Shown here: piece after piece, positions 47,368-58,429 of the stretch
Layout of the letters: every line of letters begins with the position of its first letter
Position numbering within the stretch: the stretch's first letter is position 1
The notes under the pieces: generated by a model
What the model was told of the DNA's origin: nothing
Seen by the model: only the letters and a program-made list of their open reading frames with translations
Database searches by the model: none
Assembly (NCBI RefSeq): GCF_910592395.1
Contig: NC_088314.1
Span: forward strand, 11,906,001-11,970,000
Source of the DNA: Lineus longissimus
Taxonomy: Eukaryota; Nemertea; Pilidiophora; Heteronemertea; Lineidae
Direction: 5' to 3'
Length of the DNA: 64,000 bases
Made by a program: the position numbers and the translations under genes

Positions 47368-49643
47368 GTTGTGTATATTTACGTGTGTACTGTATATCAG
47401 CAATGTAAGCACAAAATCGCCGGGCATCTTGCCAGCCAGACGCTTAGATTGTTTGACACATAAAACTGTAGGCCTTGGAGCTTGGATCGGCCTAGGAAGA
47501 CGGCTTGTGATCAGCGAGCAGAAGGGACAAGTCACTGGGCTGGACTGGTCCGTCTTCCTCAATGTCCATCACCCTCGGGAGATCAGGCAATAGCCCAGAA
47601 TTATTTAATATATCGTTCATTAGATCCTCGGTGGTATCAAGAATCCCTCCTCCAACTGCTACTTCCTCAAGAACTACCGCATCAACACTCATCTCAACAC
47701 TCATCTCCATCTCAAACAAACAACTTCAATCTCTTACAAATAACTTCACCTACTCTCTTGCTGTCTCTCAGTATACTGTGCTACATACTATCAGCCTTCC
47801 CTTTACCGCTATCATCGCTAAATTTAGCCATGAACTCTAGCCTAAGGCCACATTTAGGTAACCGATAGCACAATAAACACCTGACAGCCACCTGGGTGAC
47901 CCACGTGTTTAGACTCGTAGTAAACATTGTAGTAGAAATATGCTAATGACTATCCCTTATATGGAAACCGAAGTAGTTGAATATTTTCACTGCAGGTGTC
48001 TCTGATAGTCACGTGGATTGACGAGCAATCTCCTTTAAACCCGATATCTGATCCTGGCGGGCCCGATATTAGAAGTTCCCACGCCCGTTGCCAAGGAGAG
48101 TTTTTCTTTATTCAGTACGCAATATACTGATTAGTCTCGCGCACCGCGACACCGATCGTAGTTATCACCCTATTTTGAGGATCTGGAAACTTGTATCACA
48201 TGTGTACAGCTGCTGTGCGAGACTACCCTGCAGAGAATAATATTATGCTACCAAATGTTCTTGGCCAATAGCGTAACTCGATTCACATCATGTGATTTCA
48301 AGTCATCACATCGTATCGGATCCAAAAAAGCAATAACGGATCCAAAAAAATGTCGTAACGGATCCTAAAAGGTTTTAATCCAATCAAAATGAACATTTTG
48401 TATATTTCATTAAAAACAAATTGTTTCATTATTTTCCTTTGGATTGATTTCTTTGCCAAGACATTTGGTTGCATAATATAGCAAATAGTGGATGTTTAAG
48501 GTCGTCCAATATGGAATTTTGCTGGACTCAGAAATGTCATGGCGGACGAGGCTTCTTCGTCCATCAAAATTCCATATCGGACTCCCAAACATCCACTATT
48601 TGTATAGTATGGCAAACATGTCGTAAATAGACCCTATAAACCATACATATTTGGCATTCTGCTAGCTGCTTGATGCAGTAGGCCCTGAAAGTTCAACATC
48701 ATGATTACAATTACCGTCCAGCTCCAACTCCTGACCACCCTAGACCCTAGGGGCATGCACCTCCTTAGGGACACCCCACGGGACATCCATTCACCGTCCA
48801 CCCATAAAACTTGGAATTATATAATGCTTATGCAGGCAGTCACAGGCTCTGCAAGAATCACCCAGGCTACCATTTTTCTCTTTTTAAATTTGGTGCCAGT
48901 GATCATGTGACATAGTAAGAAATGCCGAGTCTTGCACATGTCTTTAGACATCCACACAAAAGTTGTTCCAGTACTGCCGTCTGAGAATTTTTACTGTAAC
49001 TATATTTTAGAATTACCCATGTGCCATACGGACGTACGTGGAATGTCCATATCAATAGGAATAACGATAAACCTTGGCACACTACATACGTGAAATGTGG
49101 ACGTATGTCGAACGTCTATATGGCACATCAATTACCAAAAAGTGGACGTACGTCTATAAGGCACCCAAAGGGTTAAAGGGGTACGCTACGGTGGCTTGAA
49201 AGTGTCATTATAATTTTTTTCCGGAATATTTTTGTTTTTTCTGAATTAATATCAGTTTTTTTATCTGCCGCGTGCTGATAATTCTTACCGCCGTGGCCAT
49301 AATTCTTGCCGCCGCAACGATAATTATTTCCACCGTGCCCGAAATTAATTACAGCCACAAAGATGATTGGACACACAATATGACGTCATGGTCTGATCAC
49401 ACGCCCGCGGTCAACTTCCGGTTTAAATGCAGTTTGAAGGACCATTGGGATTATTGACTCTTTCTGTGCCATACCTGTCGATTGAATCAGTGCCAAATCA
49501 GTTGATCGACGGATAGGGTTGGTTTTGGTATATAACGTTAGATGGCGATACCCAAGCTTAATAAATGCAAGCTCTGCTCTGGCCTTAGCAAAGCTGACGG
49601 CAGATTCGGGTCGAAAGGCATCTTGGATCAGTATCATTAGCAG
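47368..49643. other. Mostly unassigned; right end of a TTAA-type element at 49173
   Basis: No firm gene. At 49010-49172 there are subterminal repeats of the type GGACGTACGT/GGACGTATGT, and then GGCACCCAAAGGGTTAA. This looks like a piggyBac-type terminus with TTAA at 49173-49176. At 48495-48600 the blocks 'ccaatatggaattttg' and 'caaaattccatatcgg' form a ~100-bp imperfect hairpin. Confidence 0.4.
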
Positions 49644-49768
49644 AAAGGTCGGGCAGGAAAGCCTTCATGCGTTTCCAGCTGAAAAAGTCACGTAATTTTT
49701 GGCGAATTCAGTCTCAGAAAAACGATCCTTCCCCAAGTGTTCCTGTGGATTTAGATGGGCCTCCTCAG
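49644..49768 (+). CDS. Candidate internal exon, unknown protein
   Basis: It is bounded by an acceptor-like ATTAGCAG (ending 49643) and a donor CAG/GTAAAT (49769). The open frame is basic then Pro-rich (KKSRNFWR, PSPSVPVDLDGPPQ). It may belong with 47165-47367, but no homology is recognised. Confidence 0.2.
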
Positions 49769-49856
49769 GTAAATCATGATGAATAGATAGACTGAGATGC
49801 ATACTGATTATGGAAGAAATGAAGGGTTTGAAGGGGGTCCTCAAGGTGACTTTTTT

Positions 49857-50240
49857 GGCTCACCGTAGGGGAGTCTATACAACACCTCAGTGTCCGTCAT
49901 TGTCGTCGTATCCTGTTTCAAAAACAGTGGCACGTTTCTTAACCGCTGGGGCTTTGAATTTAAAACTTTGTACACAGGACCCCCCAGGTGACCTCTGACA
50001 ATGAATTTCAGTCCGATCTGATTCTTGACTTGGCCAACAGGGGGCCAGAAGTGGAAACCTAAAAAGTTTGATATTTCTCTTACGAGTGACTCATTTTCGA
50101 TAAACTTTTTAAGGCAGGTTCTCCTAGTAAGGATAAATCACATATCATACAGGTTTTTGATTTGACCTAACTTTCAAGGTCACAGAGGTCAAATGGCGTA
50201 AATTGTCCGTTTGAATGTAACTATGGCACGTTCTTAACTA
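49857..50240 (-). repeat. Family A-related unit with variant terminus (inverse)
   Basis: Reading on the minus strand, one unit with a TGACCTCTGTGACCTTG core (~50160) leads to the end GACTCCCCTACGGTGAGCC and an A-run at 49857. It is the same sub-family as 17386-17765. The CTCF-like site is altered (GGCCAACAGGGGGCC). Confidence 0.7.
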
Positions 50241-50870
50241 CCGGTACTCAAAATCCTACGTCAAAATGTTCTCCTCTACAGCATCATATCCACCAATTTC
50301 ACGTGTCAGTCTGTATAGCGTGCCTACTCTACACCACTACACGTAACGATATGAAATCACGATTGATGACACATATTTGTACAGCTGCAGTGCATGTACA
50401 TTGTCCACAGTCATATATGCCGGGAGTACATGCGGATCATAGCCAAAATACTAATACTATTATCACAAATTGACAGCGCTGTCGCATCCTTAGTACAGGT
50501 GGCTAATCCTGGAAAAGTCCTGGGAAGGTCCTCAGTTGCACTGTTATTGTCTCGTGCTATGCGGCCCTCCAGGTTATAAACTTAGCGAGGAAAAAAAGGA
50601 AGATGTATTTACGAAAACTACTCGGCCATTTAATCATCTCTCTTATTCTGTTTACAACACGAGATCTCAGATGGCACCACTATACGGTGCGGAATACAAT
50701 TCCAACGAGATATCATACAATTACTACACTGTAAAAGTTCTACTTGTTACGAATAAAATCTATATATTTACTTTTATCCAAGTTAAAGAAAAAGACTGTT
50801 GTTAAAGAGAAGGCAGTGATGACAGATACCCCTGTGGATAAAGAGGTGGTGAAAGAACCAAACTTATTTT
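50241..50870. other. Unassigned; possible end of a small coding segment
   Basis: No gene identified with confidence. A plus-strand frame ending at TGA 50878 (about 32 codons, Lys/Val/Glu-rich) abuts the minus-strand virus-like pseudogene. It could be the end of a convergent viral gene, but no similarity is recognised. Confidence 0.3.
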
Positions 50871-51500
50871 TTATGGAGTGAACAATAATTTATTTGTAAT
50901 AAATACATCATCTACAATTTCAAGTGAAAAATGTAAAGCAATTGGTGTTCTTCCGAAATCAACTATTCTACGATCTTAATTAATGACAACAAATTTAATA
51001 TGATTAGTACATTTATTAACAACTTTAGTACAATTAAGTTTGTAACGCTGAAGCTTTATTTGTTCACCATCCTCTACTGGTACAATGCAAAATATATCTG
51101 AAGGTTTATTGTTGCAGAGCGTCTTATTATGTTCAATCAAATTTGACTTCAAAGTAAGTTCTGTTTTTTAAAATGGTAGAGGTTTGATGGAGTAGTATTT
51201 TCCTTTCCTGGTGAACTTCTTTTGTCTAAAGCCAAAGTCAACCAAATCTTTCAACTTAATGACAAAAGTATCATAATCATCATCTTTATTATAATCAAAA
51301 CTAAACTGAAATGTAAATGAGAACTCTTTATCTTTTGTAAGTTCAAGTATCAGGTAATTATTTTTATTACAGTTTATTTTGACGTGGCCAAATCCAACAT
51401 CTTTACAATTTTTTGGACATTTTTCACAAAACTCATTTAAACTGAACTGTCTATTAAAAGCAACTGTCCTCCAAGAATGGTCAAAGGATATCGATTTCAA
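50871..51500 (-). pseudogene. Virus-like gene, possible minor capsid/penton-like protein (copy 1, broken)
   Basis: From ATG at 51500 the frame runs through 110 codons to a TAA (51168-51170). It then continues in the same frame, with a second TAA at 50976-50978, to a stop at 50871. The C-terminal part contains NNKPSDIFCIVPVEDG and IVDFGRTP, resembling the C-terminal beta-rich segment of minor-capsid-like proteins of invertebrate Polinton/adintovirus-type elements (judged from memory). A second copy of this gene lies at 55616-61043 in plus orientation. Orientation and location match the polymerase and kinase fragments upstream. Two nonsense codons make it a fossil. Confidence 0.45.
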
Positions 51501-52046
51501 AGTAATAGATTTTATGTTTAATTGTTCTGGTTAGTAATCAAAAGATGCTTCATCACATTCATCTTCACTTATTGTAAAGTCCATGTATTTAATGTACAGT
51601 GAAAATCATACGAAGTTTGAATCACTGTAATCAAACACTACCAAATGGTATCATTGCTATGAAGTTCATAAATTTCTTCTTTACATCTTCCATTTTCTCA
51701 TTCCCATTCAAAACAATAACCACACATGGTAAATCCTGTAGGTTTTCAATGAAGAGATTTCCATTAAGTAATAAGTTTGTGAATCTTTTTTAGGTAATCT
51801 AAACTAACTGAATTTTCTTCAGAACGATTTCTCGTTTTCATTCTTTTGTAAAAACCGTTGGATCTGTTCTGAGGTAAATTATGAAATTAGGTTATGTACC
51901 AATCTCACACATAATGGAATATATGTCCTCTAGATGATCTAATTGCCTACAAGTTAATTCCTATTTAACCAACTCAAACGTGAAAAGACATGGTGTGTTG
52001 AGAAAATGCTTCTCTCCATAATTATTGTTTTCCCTTCAGTTGAGTG
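51501..52046 (-). pseudogene. Decayed coding sequence in the virus-like cluster, function unknown
   Basis: Fragments of minus-strand frame at ~51640-51800 (NLQDLPCVVIVLNGNEKMED) look coding but are interrupted. The block at ~51615-51660 shares sequence with the 3' end of the polymerase fragment (~53468-53530, 'atcactgtaatcaa', 'taccaaatgg'). This suggests that the cluster holds rearranged or duplicated pieces. Confidence 0.3.
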
Positions 52047-52292
52047 TCAGCTCCTGCTCAAAATCTGCTCTCGGGATGAAATCCCACTGGATGTTTCCAG
52101 AGCCATCTGTTGAAATTCTTCAAAATATTTTTTCAGGTTATTGTACATGAGTTCAAGGAGATTTTTCCCATGATAGTTTCTCCGCACCTCTAATGGTTCT
52201 GGTACTATTACTACATCTGAGACTTCTTTCATGCTTTCAATTAACTCTGACTTCCCGGTGGCAGTATTACCTTCAATAAAAATTCTCACCAT
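52047..52292 (-). pseudogene. Deoxynucleoside kinase-like fragment
   Basis: 81 codons from ATG at 52292. RIFIEGNTATGKSELI is a P-loop (GxxxxGKS) of the dNK/thymidine kinase-2 type. PEPLEV.RNYHGKNLLELMY matches the following conserved PEP...W-x..G.NLLELMY region, with Arg where Trp is usual. The family is normally ~200-250 residues and supplies dNTP precursors by phosphorylating deoxynucleosides, so this is about the N-terminal third. It lies downstream of and in the same orientation as the DNA polymerase fragment, separated only by a family A insertion, so both probably come from one DNA-virus-like element. Confidence 0.65.
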
Positions 52293-52308
52293 TTATTTAA
52301 TAGTTTTT

Positions 52309-52359
52309 AGCTCACCTCTTAGCAGAGGTGAGCTTATCCCATACCGTGGCGTCCGTCGT

Positions 52360-52400
<41 letters not shown>

Positions 52401-53449
52401 CGTCGTCGTCCGTCGTCCGTTAGCAGGGCACGTTTCGTAACTGTTAGAGCTATTGAGTTGAAACTTGGTACACATGTACCCTTATGTAATGACACCTTGG
52501 AGACCAAGTTTCGGTCCGATTCGTTTCATGGTTTGGCCACCAGGGGGCCAAACGTTAAAAGTGAAAATATGCAATATCTCCCTTAATAGTAGTCGGGAAA
52601 TTTTGAAAAAAATATGGTAGGTACTTCTAGCAAAGGTGCATCATATATCCTCCGGGTTTTTGATTTGACCTCCTTTTCAAGGTCACAGAGGTCAAATGGT
52701 GTAAATTGGCCGTTAGGATGTAACGATGGCACGTTTCTAAACTGCAATGACTATTGATACCAAATTTGGTACACATTTACCCCTTAGTCAGGTGATCTCA
52801 GGGACTGAAGTTTGGTCCAATATGATTCACCACTTGACCACCAGGGGGCAAAATCCAAAAACCTTAAAAATGTGATTATTCCTTAACTTCTTGCCCGATT
52901 GCCACCAATTTGATATCATGGGTACATCTAACCACCATACAGTATATGTCACACAGGTTTTTAATTTGACCTTCTTGTCTAGGTCACAGAGGTCAAATGG
53001 CGTAAATTCGCTGTCAGGCCGTAACTATGGCACGTTTCTTAACTGCAATGACTATTGATCACAAATTAAGTACACATGTACCCCTTGGTCAGGTGATCTC
53101 AGGTACCGAAGTTTGGTGCGATCTGATTTGCCGTTTGGCCTCCAGGGAGGGGGCCAAATCCTAAATACTTCAAAATGCCATTATTCCTAGTAATGACTTG
53201 CCCGATTGGCACCAATTTTATATCATAGGTACATCTAATTCTAACAACCATTCAATGTGTCACCCGGGTCTTCTTTGATTTGACCTACTTTTCAAGGTCA
53301 CAGAGGTCGAATGTACTGTAAATTGGCCATTTTGGGGAAATTGTAATTGCTTGGACCTACATCAAACCTAACACTACATGACACAATACAATGCTCTTTA
53401 TCCATCTTTCCTCCACATGAGGTGAGCACAATGGCCCTGGCCATTTCAT
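52309..53449 (-). repeat. Family A repeat, full-length copy, minus orientation
   Basis: A complete 1141-bp copy with GTC-rich tract (~52354-52425), 3' hairpin at 52309-52335 and 5' end at 53449. It shows CTCF-like TGGCCACCAGGGGGC at ~52534. It separates the polymerase C-terminus from the kinase fragment. Confidence 0.9.
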
Positions 53450-53459
53450 TTATTCAACA

Positions 53460-54420
53460 TTAAAACATTAAACAAAGTTAGGATCACTGTAATCAATGTA
53501 TTTTTCATAATGCCTACCAAATGGCATCGTAGAGATTCCATCCATATTTTAAGATGAATCTCTTGTCATCAAAAGGACAGAGGGTTTTCTTTTCAACCTC
53601 TTTCAAATAGATCTGATGCTTTTCTGATCTCAAGTATCGCATTTTATGGTCACTTGACTTACTGTTTTGAAGACAATAAGGTCATCAAATGAGATATCTC
53701 TCTGAACCACATTCTTGGTAATTCCCTTCAGTTTCTTTGCTTCTGAATCTTTTGTCCTGTAAGCATACATCTTACTTCTCAAGGCAATCAATTCTATCAT
53801 CTCTTCTCCCCCTACCTCATCCTTAAAGTAACCTGGTACCTTCTTCTTACTACATTGTACTAGTGCTGTAGAGTGGGTGGGACTTCATCCTGAGAGCAGA
53901 GCTCGAATAGGACTGCGTTCGGAGAGCATAGCTCGAGTGATCCTTAGGGTAGTTACTGAAATCAAAATGGTCCTTAAGATTTGTCAGGTCCTTCGTCAAA
54001 TCGTCCGTCTTTAACTATAAGACAAAACTGTCAGTGTCAAGATACAGTAGTTCCAGGTTCTTCTCACCAAAATAAGGTTAAAGAACATCATAGTAGAATT
54101 CGTACATCAGAAGCTTAGACAATTCCAAGACTGAAGCACCGATGTAAGTCGTTTTTTTTAACCTCATGGATGTTTTCCTCATGCTAATAGCTGCATTCTG
54201 TTCGTCGAATATGCTAATTGAGGAAAACCTAGGATTGGCCATGAAACTCCTGGCTCTTTCTCTGTCTGCGACCAATTCCATCTCCTTATGTTCCTTATGT
54301 TCTCATACGTTTTTCCATGAAACAAATTGTTCATCGGTTTAAAATAATTTTTCTCAAAATCGGTAGTAGAATCCGTCCTCCTTTTAGTGTTCTGTTGTCA
54401 ATAGAGATTTGATGTATGAT
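53460..54420 (-). pseudogene. Protein-primed family B DNA polymerase, C-terminal part (Polinton/Maverick- or adintovirus-like), decayed
   Basis: In order on the minus strand: DFEKNYFKPMNN with LFHGKTYEN (54313-54360), the Kx3NSxYG-type motif B; ANPRFSSISIFDE and YIGASVLELSKLLMYEF (54078-54281); YLDTDSF (54027-54044), the catalytic motif C with its two Asp; FSNYPKDH; VPGYFKDE; ALRSKMYAYRT; KGITKNVV; and YLRSEKHQIY with DDKRFIL near the end. These follow the palm/thumb order of polymerases in Maverick/Polinton elements and related viruses. It is broken by frameshifts (~54280, ~53668, ~53535) and stop codons (for example TAG at 54015-54017). The N-terminal exonuclease and priming domains were not found. 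Confidence 0.75.
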
Positions 54421-55073
54421 ACTCGGCACTGTTACCGGTACGTTAAGGTATATACAAGGTATATACAATTGAATTTGATGTTATCACATATGTCGTTGCA
54501 AGTTTAATAAACCTTTCTTCTTAAAATGTGGTGTGTGTGTTTTCATTTCTACTTCCAATCAATCTCGTGTATTGGGAGTTATGGGAGTATTGGGAAGTAA
54601 TGGGGTAATGGAAGGAAGGAATATTAAAGATCGATGTGACATTGTTGATAGTTTGCTTGATTTTCATCCCAATACTTCTTGTCAAACATAGAGAGGAACG
54701 AGGTTACACTGAGGATGCGGAGACATCATTAGTGTTACCTCGTGACGATCGGTGTCGCCACTTCCTTTTTCGCGGTTGAAAATGGATAATAGTGTTTTGA
54801 ATGGAAGCCAGGATAACCGTTATTGATGTACCAGAGGCACGACCGGGAGGACACGGGAGACTGGTATACAACCCTTGATGAAAAGCGAAACTTGGATGAA
54901 CAGAGGGTTATCCCCTCACTACCCCAATATGGGAATTAAAATTTCTGCCCCCCCCCTGCCTCAATACTTGGATTTCACAACTCCTTTCATTGTTTGACAT
55001 TGCTTGATTTTCATCCCAATACTTCTTGTCAAACATAGAGAGGAACGAGGTGACACTGAGGATGCGGAGACAA
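54421..55073. other. Unassigned, with a 70-bp direct repeat
   Basis: 'cttgattttcatcccaatac' and the following ~50 bp occur at ~54655-54725 and again at ~55008-55075, 350 bp apart in direct orientation. The interval has no gene. Confidence 0.5.
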
Positions 55074-55610
55074 TGTCATGAAAAATGACCCTTTGTAAAT
55101 TCCAATCACCTGCAGGACAGGTCAATTTCTCTCAATAAAGTTGATTTTGTTGACTCCTGTAATTTCTACCTTATTAAAAAAAAAGACAGTGGTGTTAGTC
55201 CCAAACTGGTCATTTCTATTTATTTTGACCTCTGTTATCAGGATACCTCTCAATTACAGACAGCATTTTGTATCCTTGGTAACAGCACGCACAACCCAGC
55301 CTGGACATACTACAGTTGTCCATGGAGAAGTCACATCCTCTTTGACACTTCTTGTGTGTAAAGCTACCGATACAACATACTGAGATAGGGATATCTTCCG
55401 TTGCCTCCTGTAATATTTACATACCATGGATGATTAGTTCAGTCATATTTCATCCAGCTGGCAGCTCTGCATTGGAAATTTTAGTGGTATAACGTGTTCT
55501 CTTGACCTTCAAACAGTACTATAAAGCCGATATTTACCACTTTACACCCTCAGTCCTATGTCATTACTATTGGGTCATCCAGCTGAGCACCAGTCCCATG
55601 GGCCTCTTGT
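55074..55610 (-). repeat. Family B 5'-end fragment (copy 4)
   Basis: It matches 57690-58224 (5' ~535 bp of copy 3) in the same orientation and ends at the B start (reverse of ACAAGAGGCCCATGGG). The 3' part of the element is missing. It sits immediately next to the virus-like gene copy 2 fragment. Confidence 0.75.
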
Positions 55611-55692
55611 TACTTATCACAACTTATTTTAAGATGAAATCTGGTTGATACTAGTAAAACACTCTTAAATAATAAACCTTCAGATATTTTTT

Positions 55693-58224
55693 AGCTCAGC
55701 TGACAAAAAGTCAGCTGAGCTTGTCAAATAAGCTGCTCAGTGGTGTCCGTTTGTCCGTCGGGCCGTCCGTCCGTCCGTTAAACCCATGGTGTACATTTTG
55801 TAACCGTAAGACCTAGATACTTCAATTTTGCATTTCTGGATACTTCTGGTCAAACTCTACTTTCAAAACAAAATTTGTCGCCATTCGACCTACTTCCTGC
55901 GAGCGAGAGCGCATGAAGGAAACTGGCCTATATCGGCCTAGGAGCAGCAGAATTAGTCGAAATATGCTTTAATATTAAGATGAAATTCTTGAAAAACTAT
56001 TTTATTGAGAAAAAGTTCAGAATTTTAACAGGAGAGGGCGCTACCTGCCTTTTAACTATTTCTGCCAATTCAAATTCCCGCCCGATGACGTCAGCCATCA
56101 ATGAAGTCTCCTATTTGCCAGTTCTCAAAACATGGCAGCTACACAACAAAGCAGCAGTAGCTAAAGGAATAAATCACTGTTCACTTCAGCTTTGTAATCG
56201 ATTGTACCCCCACTTTATTGTGTTTTGTGTGGTGTTCCTATTCAATCAACGATGTAAGGCCTTATTATGTTGGTTTTAATTGAGAAGGTGCATTATAAGC
56301 GGCCTACGAAATACCGAAGCGGAGACAAAATGGCGGCATGTTGTTTACGCCATGTGCAATAATCTTGGATCTCAATGACACTCAGCTCGATGACGATGGC
56401 CCGCTACGGGCTAGTACTACGGTCGTACCGGGGTAAGTACCCAATTTTCTGCTTAAAAAGTAGTCTGGTAGGCGATATTATCACTAGTTCGTTTCAGTGG
56501 TAGTCCTAAGGTCTTTAGGGACTACTTTCAGAAATTAGTTCTTGAAAATTTGGCCACATTTCTGTGAAAACGATATCAGAAGTGCATGCTCTGTTCGCGA
56601 TGACATCGCCGATGTATTTTTGAAGTGGAGAATTCCCACAGTATGTGCAGTAAATCGGCATGATTCTGTTCGCCTATTAAGTTTTAGTTCTACGATTCTT
56701 TCATGAGTAAAAAGTAGACATTCTAAGCAATACAATAATGTCACTCCCATAAAAATTGATTGGAAATTGAGGGAGCTACGGCATTCTGTTCCGCAACTGG
56801 CAGCGCTGAAAAAATACATTGCCTACTGTACAATACCAAATGGCACATTTTAAAAGGCGCTCATTGGACAACGTAGGGAATCACCAGAAATGACATCATC
56901 GCTGGTCTAAATAGAAAACAACGGTGGCGCAGTAAAGCACAAGAAAAGGTTTGGCATTAACTTCGTCATGCAAGCTTCAGCAACAAAACGATTTCTCATG
57001 AATGATTTACTTGTTGGTACTTTTGGTTGCTGGACTTGGGTTTTCCCGCAGTTAGGAGCTGGGGTCAAATTGGTGGTCTATTGTGCTGTTTTAGTCAGAG
57101 GTAGCCCTTGATTATGAAGGGATTTTCAAATTAAGGTGACCATGGTCTTTTTATGTGCTCAGCTCACCACAGCTTTCAATACTTGAGATGTATCTGAAGA
57201 GGCGCGCGGAACCTGACATAGCCTTACCAAGGAGCTGCTCACGGTGCTGAACTTCTAGCTTGCCTGTCGACTAAGTGCCTTTTGGCCGAGACATTGCTAC
57301 ATGTAGGAGGAGCACGCATTTTAAATTTATAGTAGTGATAGTACAGTTGGTTCGAGCCATTTGGAAGCCGACATGTGAAGGCCTATCTGGGTTCTCCTTC
57401 TTCTCCGTATAAAAAGGGGCATATTGCTGACGAAGGAACAAGGCATATTGACATTGCCTCATCATCTCTATGGGACCAATTGATACTTTTATATGCACGC
57501 ATACATCATGCCATTTCAGGGTCCGAGTCTGTGGACAATTGGTTTGATTAATTTGTCTCTTCGATATTGCTACTTTATTGTATTAGATTTTCATCGCAAT
57601 TCAATCTATTCAAGATATAGCCAATTTGAACCTGTCTGTGCCAAGGATAGATTGGTTCCAGATCGACTCACTAGGGATACGCAGTAGAGCACAATGTCAT
57701 GAAAAACGACCCTTTGTATTGTAAATTCCAATCACCTGCAGGACAGGTCAATTTCTCTCAATAAAATTAATTTTGTTGACTCCTGTAATCTCTACCTTAT
57801 TAAAAAAAAAGACAGTGGTGTTAGTCCCAAACTGGTAATTTCTATTTATTTTGACCTCTGTTAAATCAGGATACCTCTCAATTACAGACAGCATTTTGTA
57901 TCCTTGTGCTGTACAACCCAGCCTGGACATACCACAGTTGTCCATGGAGAAGTCTCATCCTCTGACACTTCTTTTCTGTAAAGCTACCGATACAACATAC
58001 TGAACTAGGGATATCTTCTGTTGCCTCCTGTAATATTTACATACCATGGCTGATTAGTTCAATCATGTTTCATCCAGCTGGCAGCTCTGCATTGGAAATT
58101 TTAGTGGTATAATGTGTTCTCTTGACCTTCAAACAGTAGTATAAAGCCGATATTTACTACTTTATACCATCAGTCCTATGTTATTAGGTCATCCAGCTGA
58201 GCGCCAGGCCCTTGGGCCTCTTGT
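55693..58224 (-). repeat. Family B repeat, copy 3 (longest, 2532 bp)
   Basis: The 5' end at 58224 (reverse of ACAAGAGGCCC) and the 3' hairpin with GTCAGCTGAGCT at 55693-55720 bound the element. Tetranucleotide GTCC repeats at ~55745-55785 precede the hairpin. It includes family C-like sequence (~57000-57625), absent in copies 1 and 2. It preserves the empty TTAA (56957-56960) matching the MITE in copy 2. Two short ~80-100-codon frames shared with copies 1 and 2 are not protein-like. Confidence 0.8.
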
Positions 58225-58429
58225 TGTATTATTCATGTAGAGGATGGTTGTCTGATTAAGCTTCAAAGGTATGAACTTAACTGTATTAAGAAGTTAACAA
58301 ATCTACTAATCATACCAAATTTGAAATAACGACTGATGATGGTAAAATCATTAATTTCAGAGAAATGCCTATTGTTTTTGAATTCTTAATAGAGTTAAAC
58401 CCTTGTATTAACACCTTGGGTGTCGCCCG

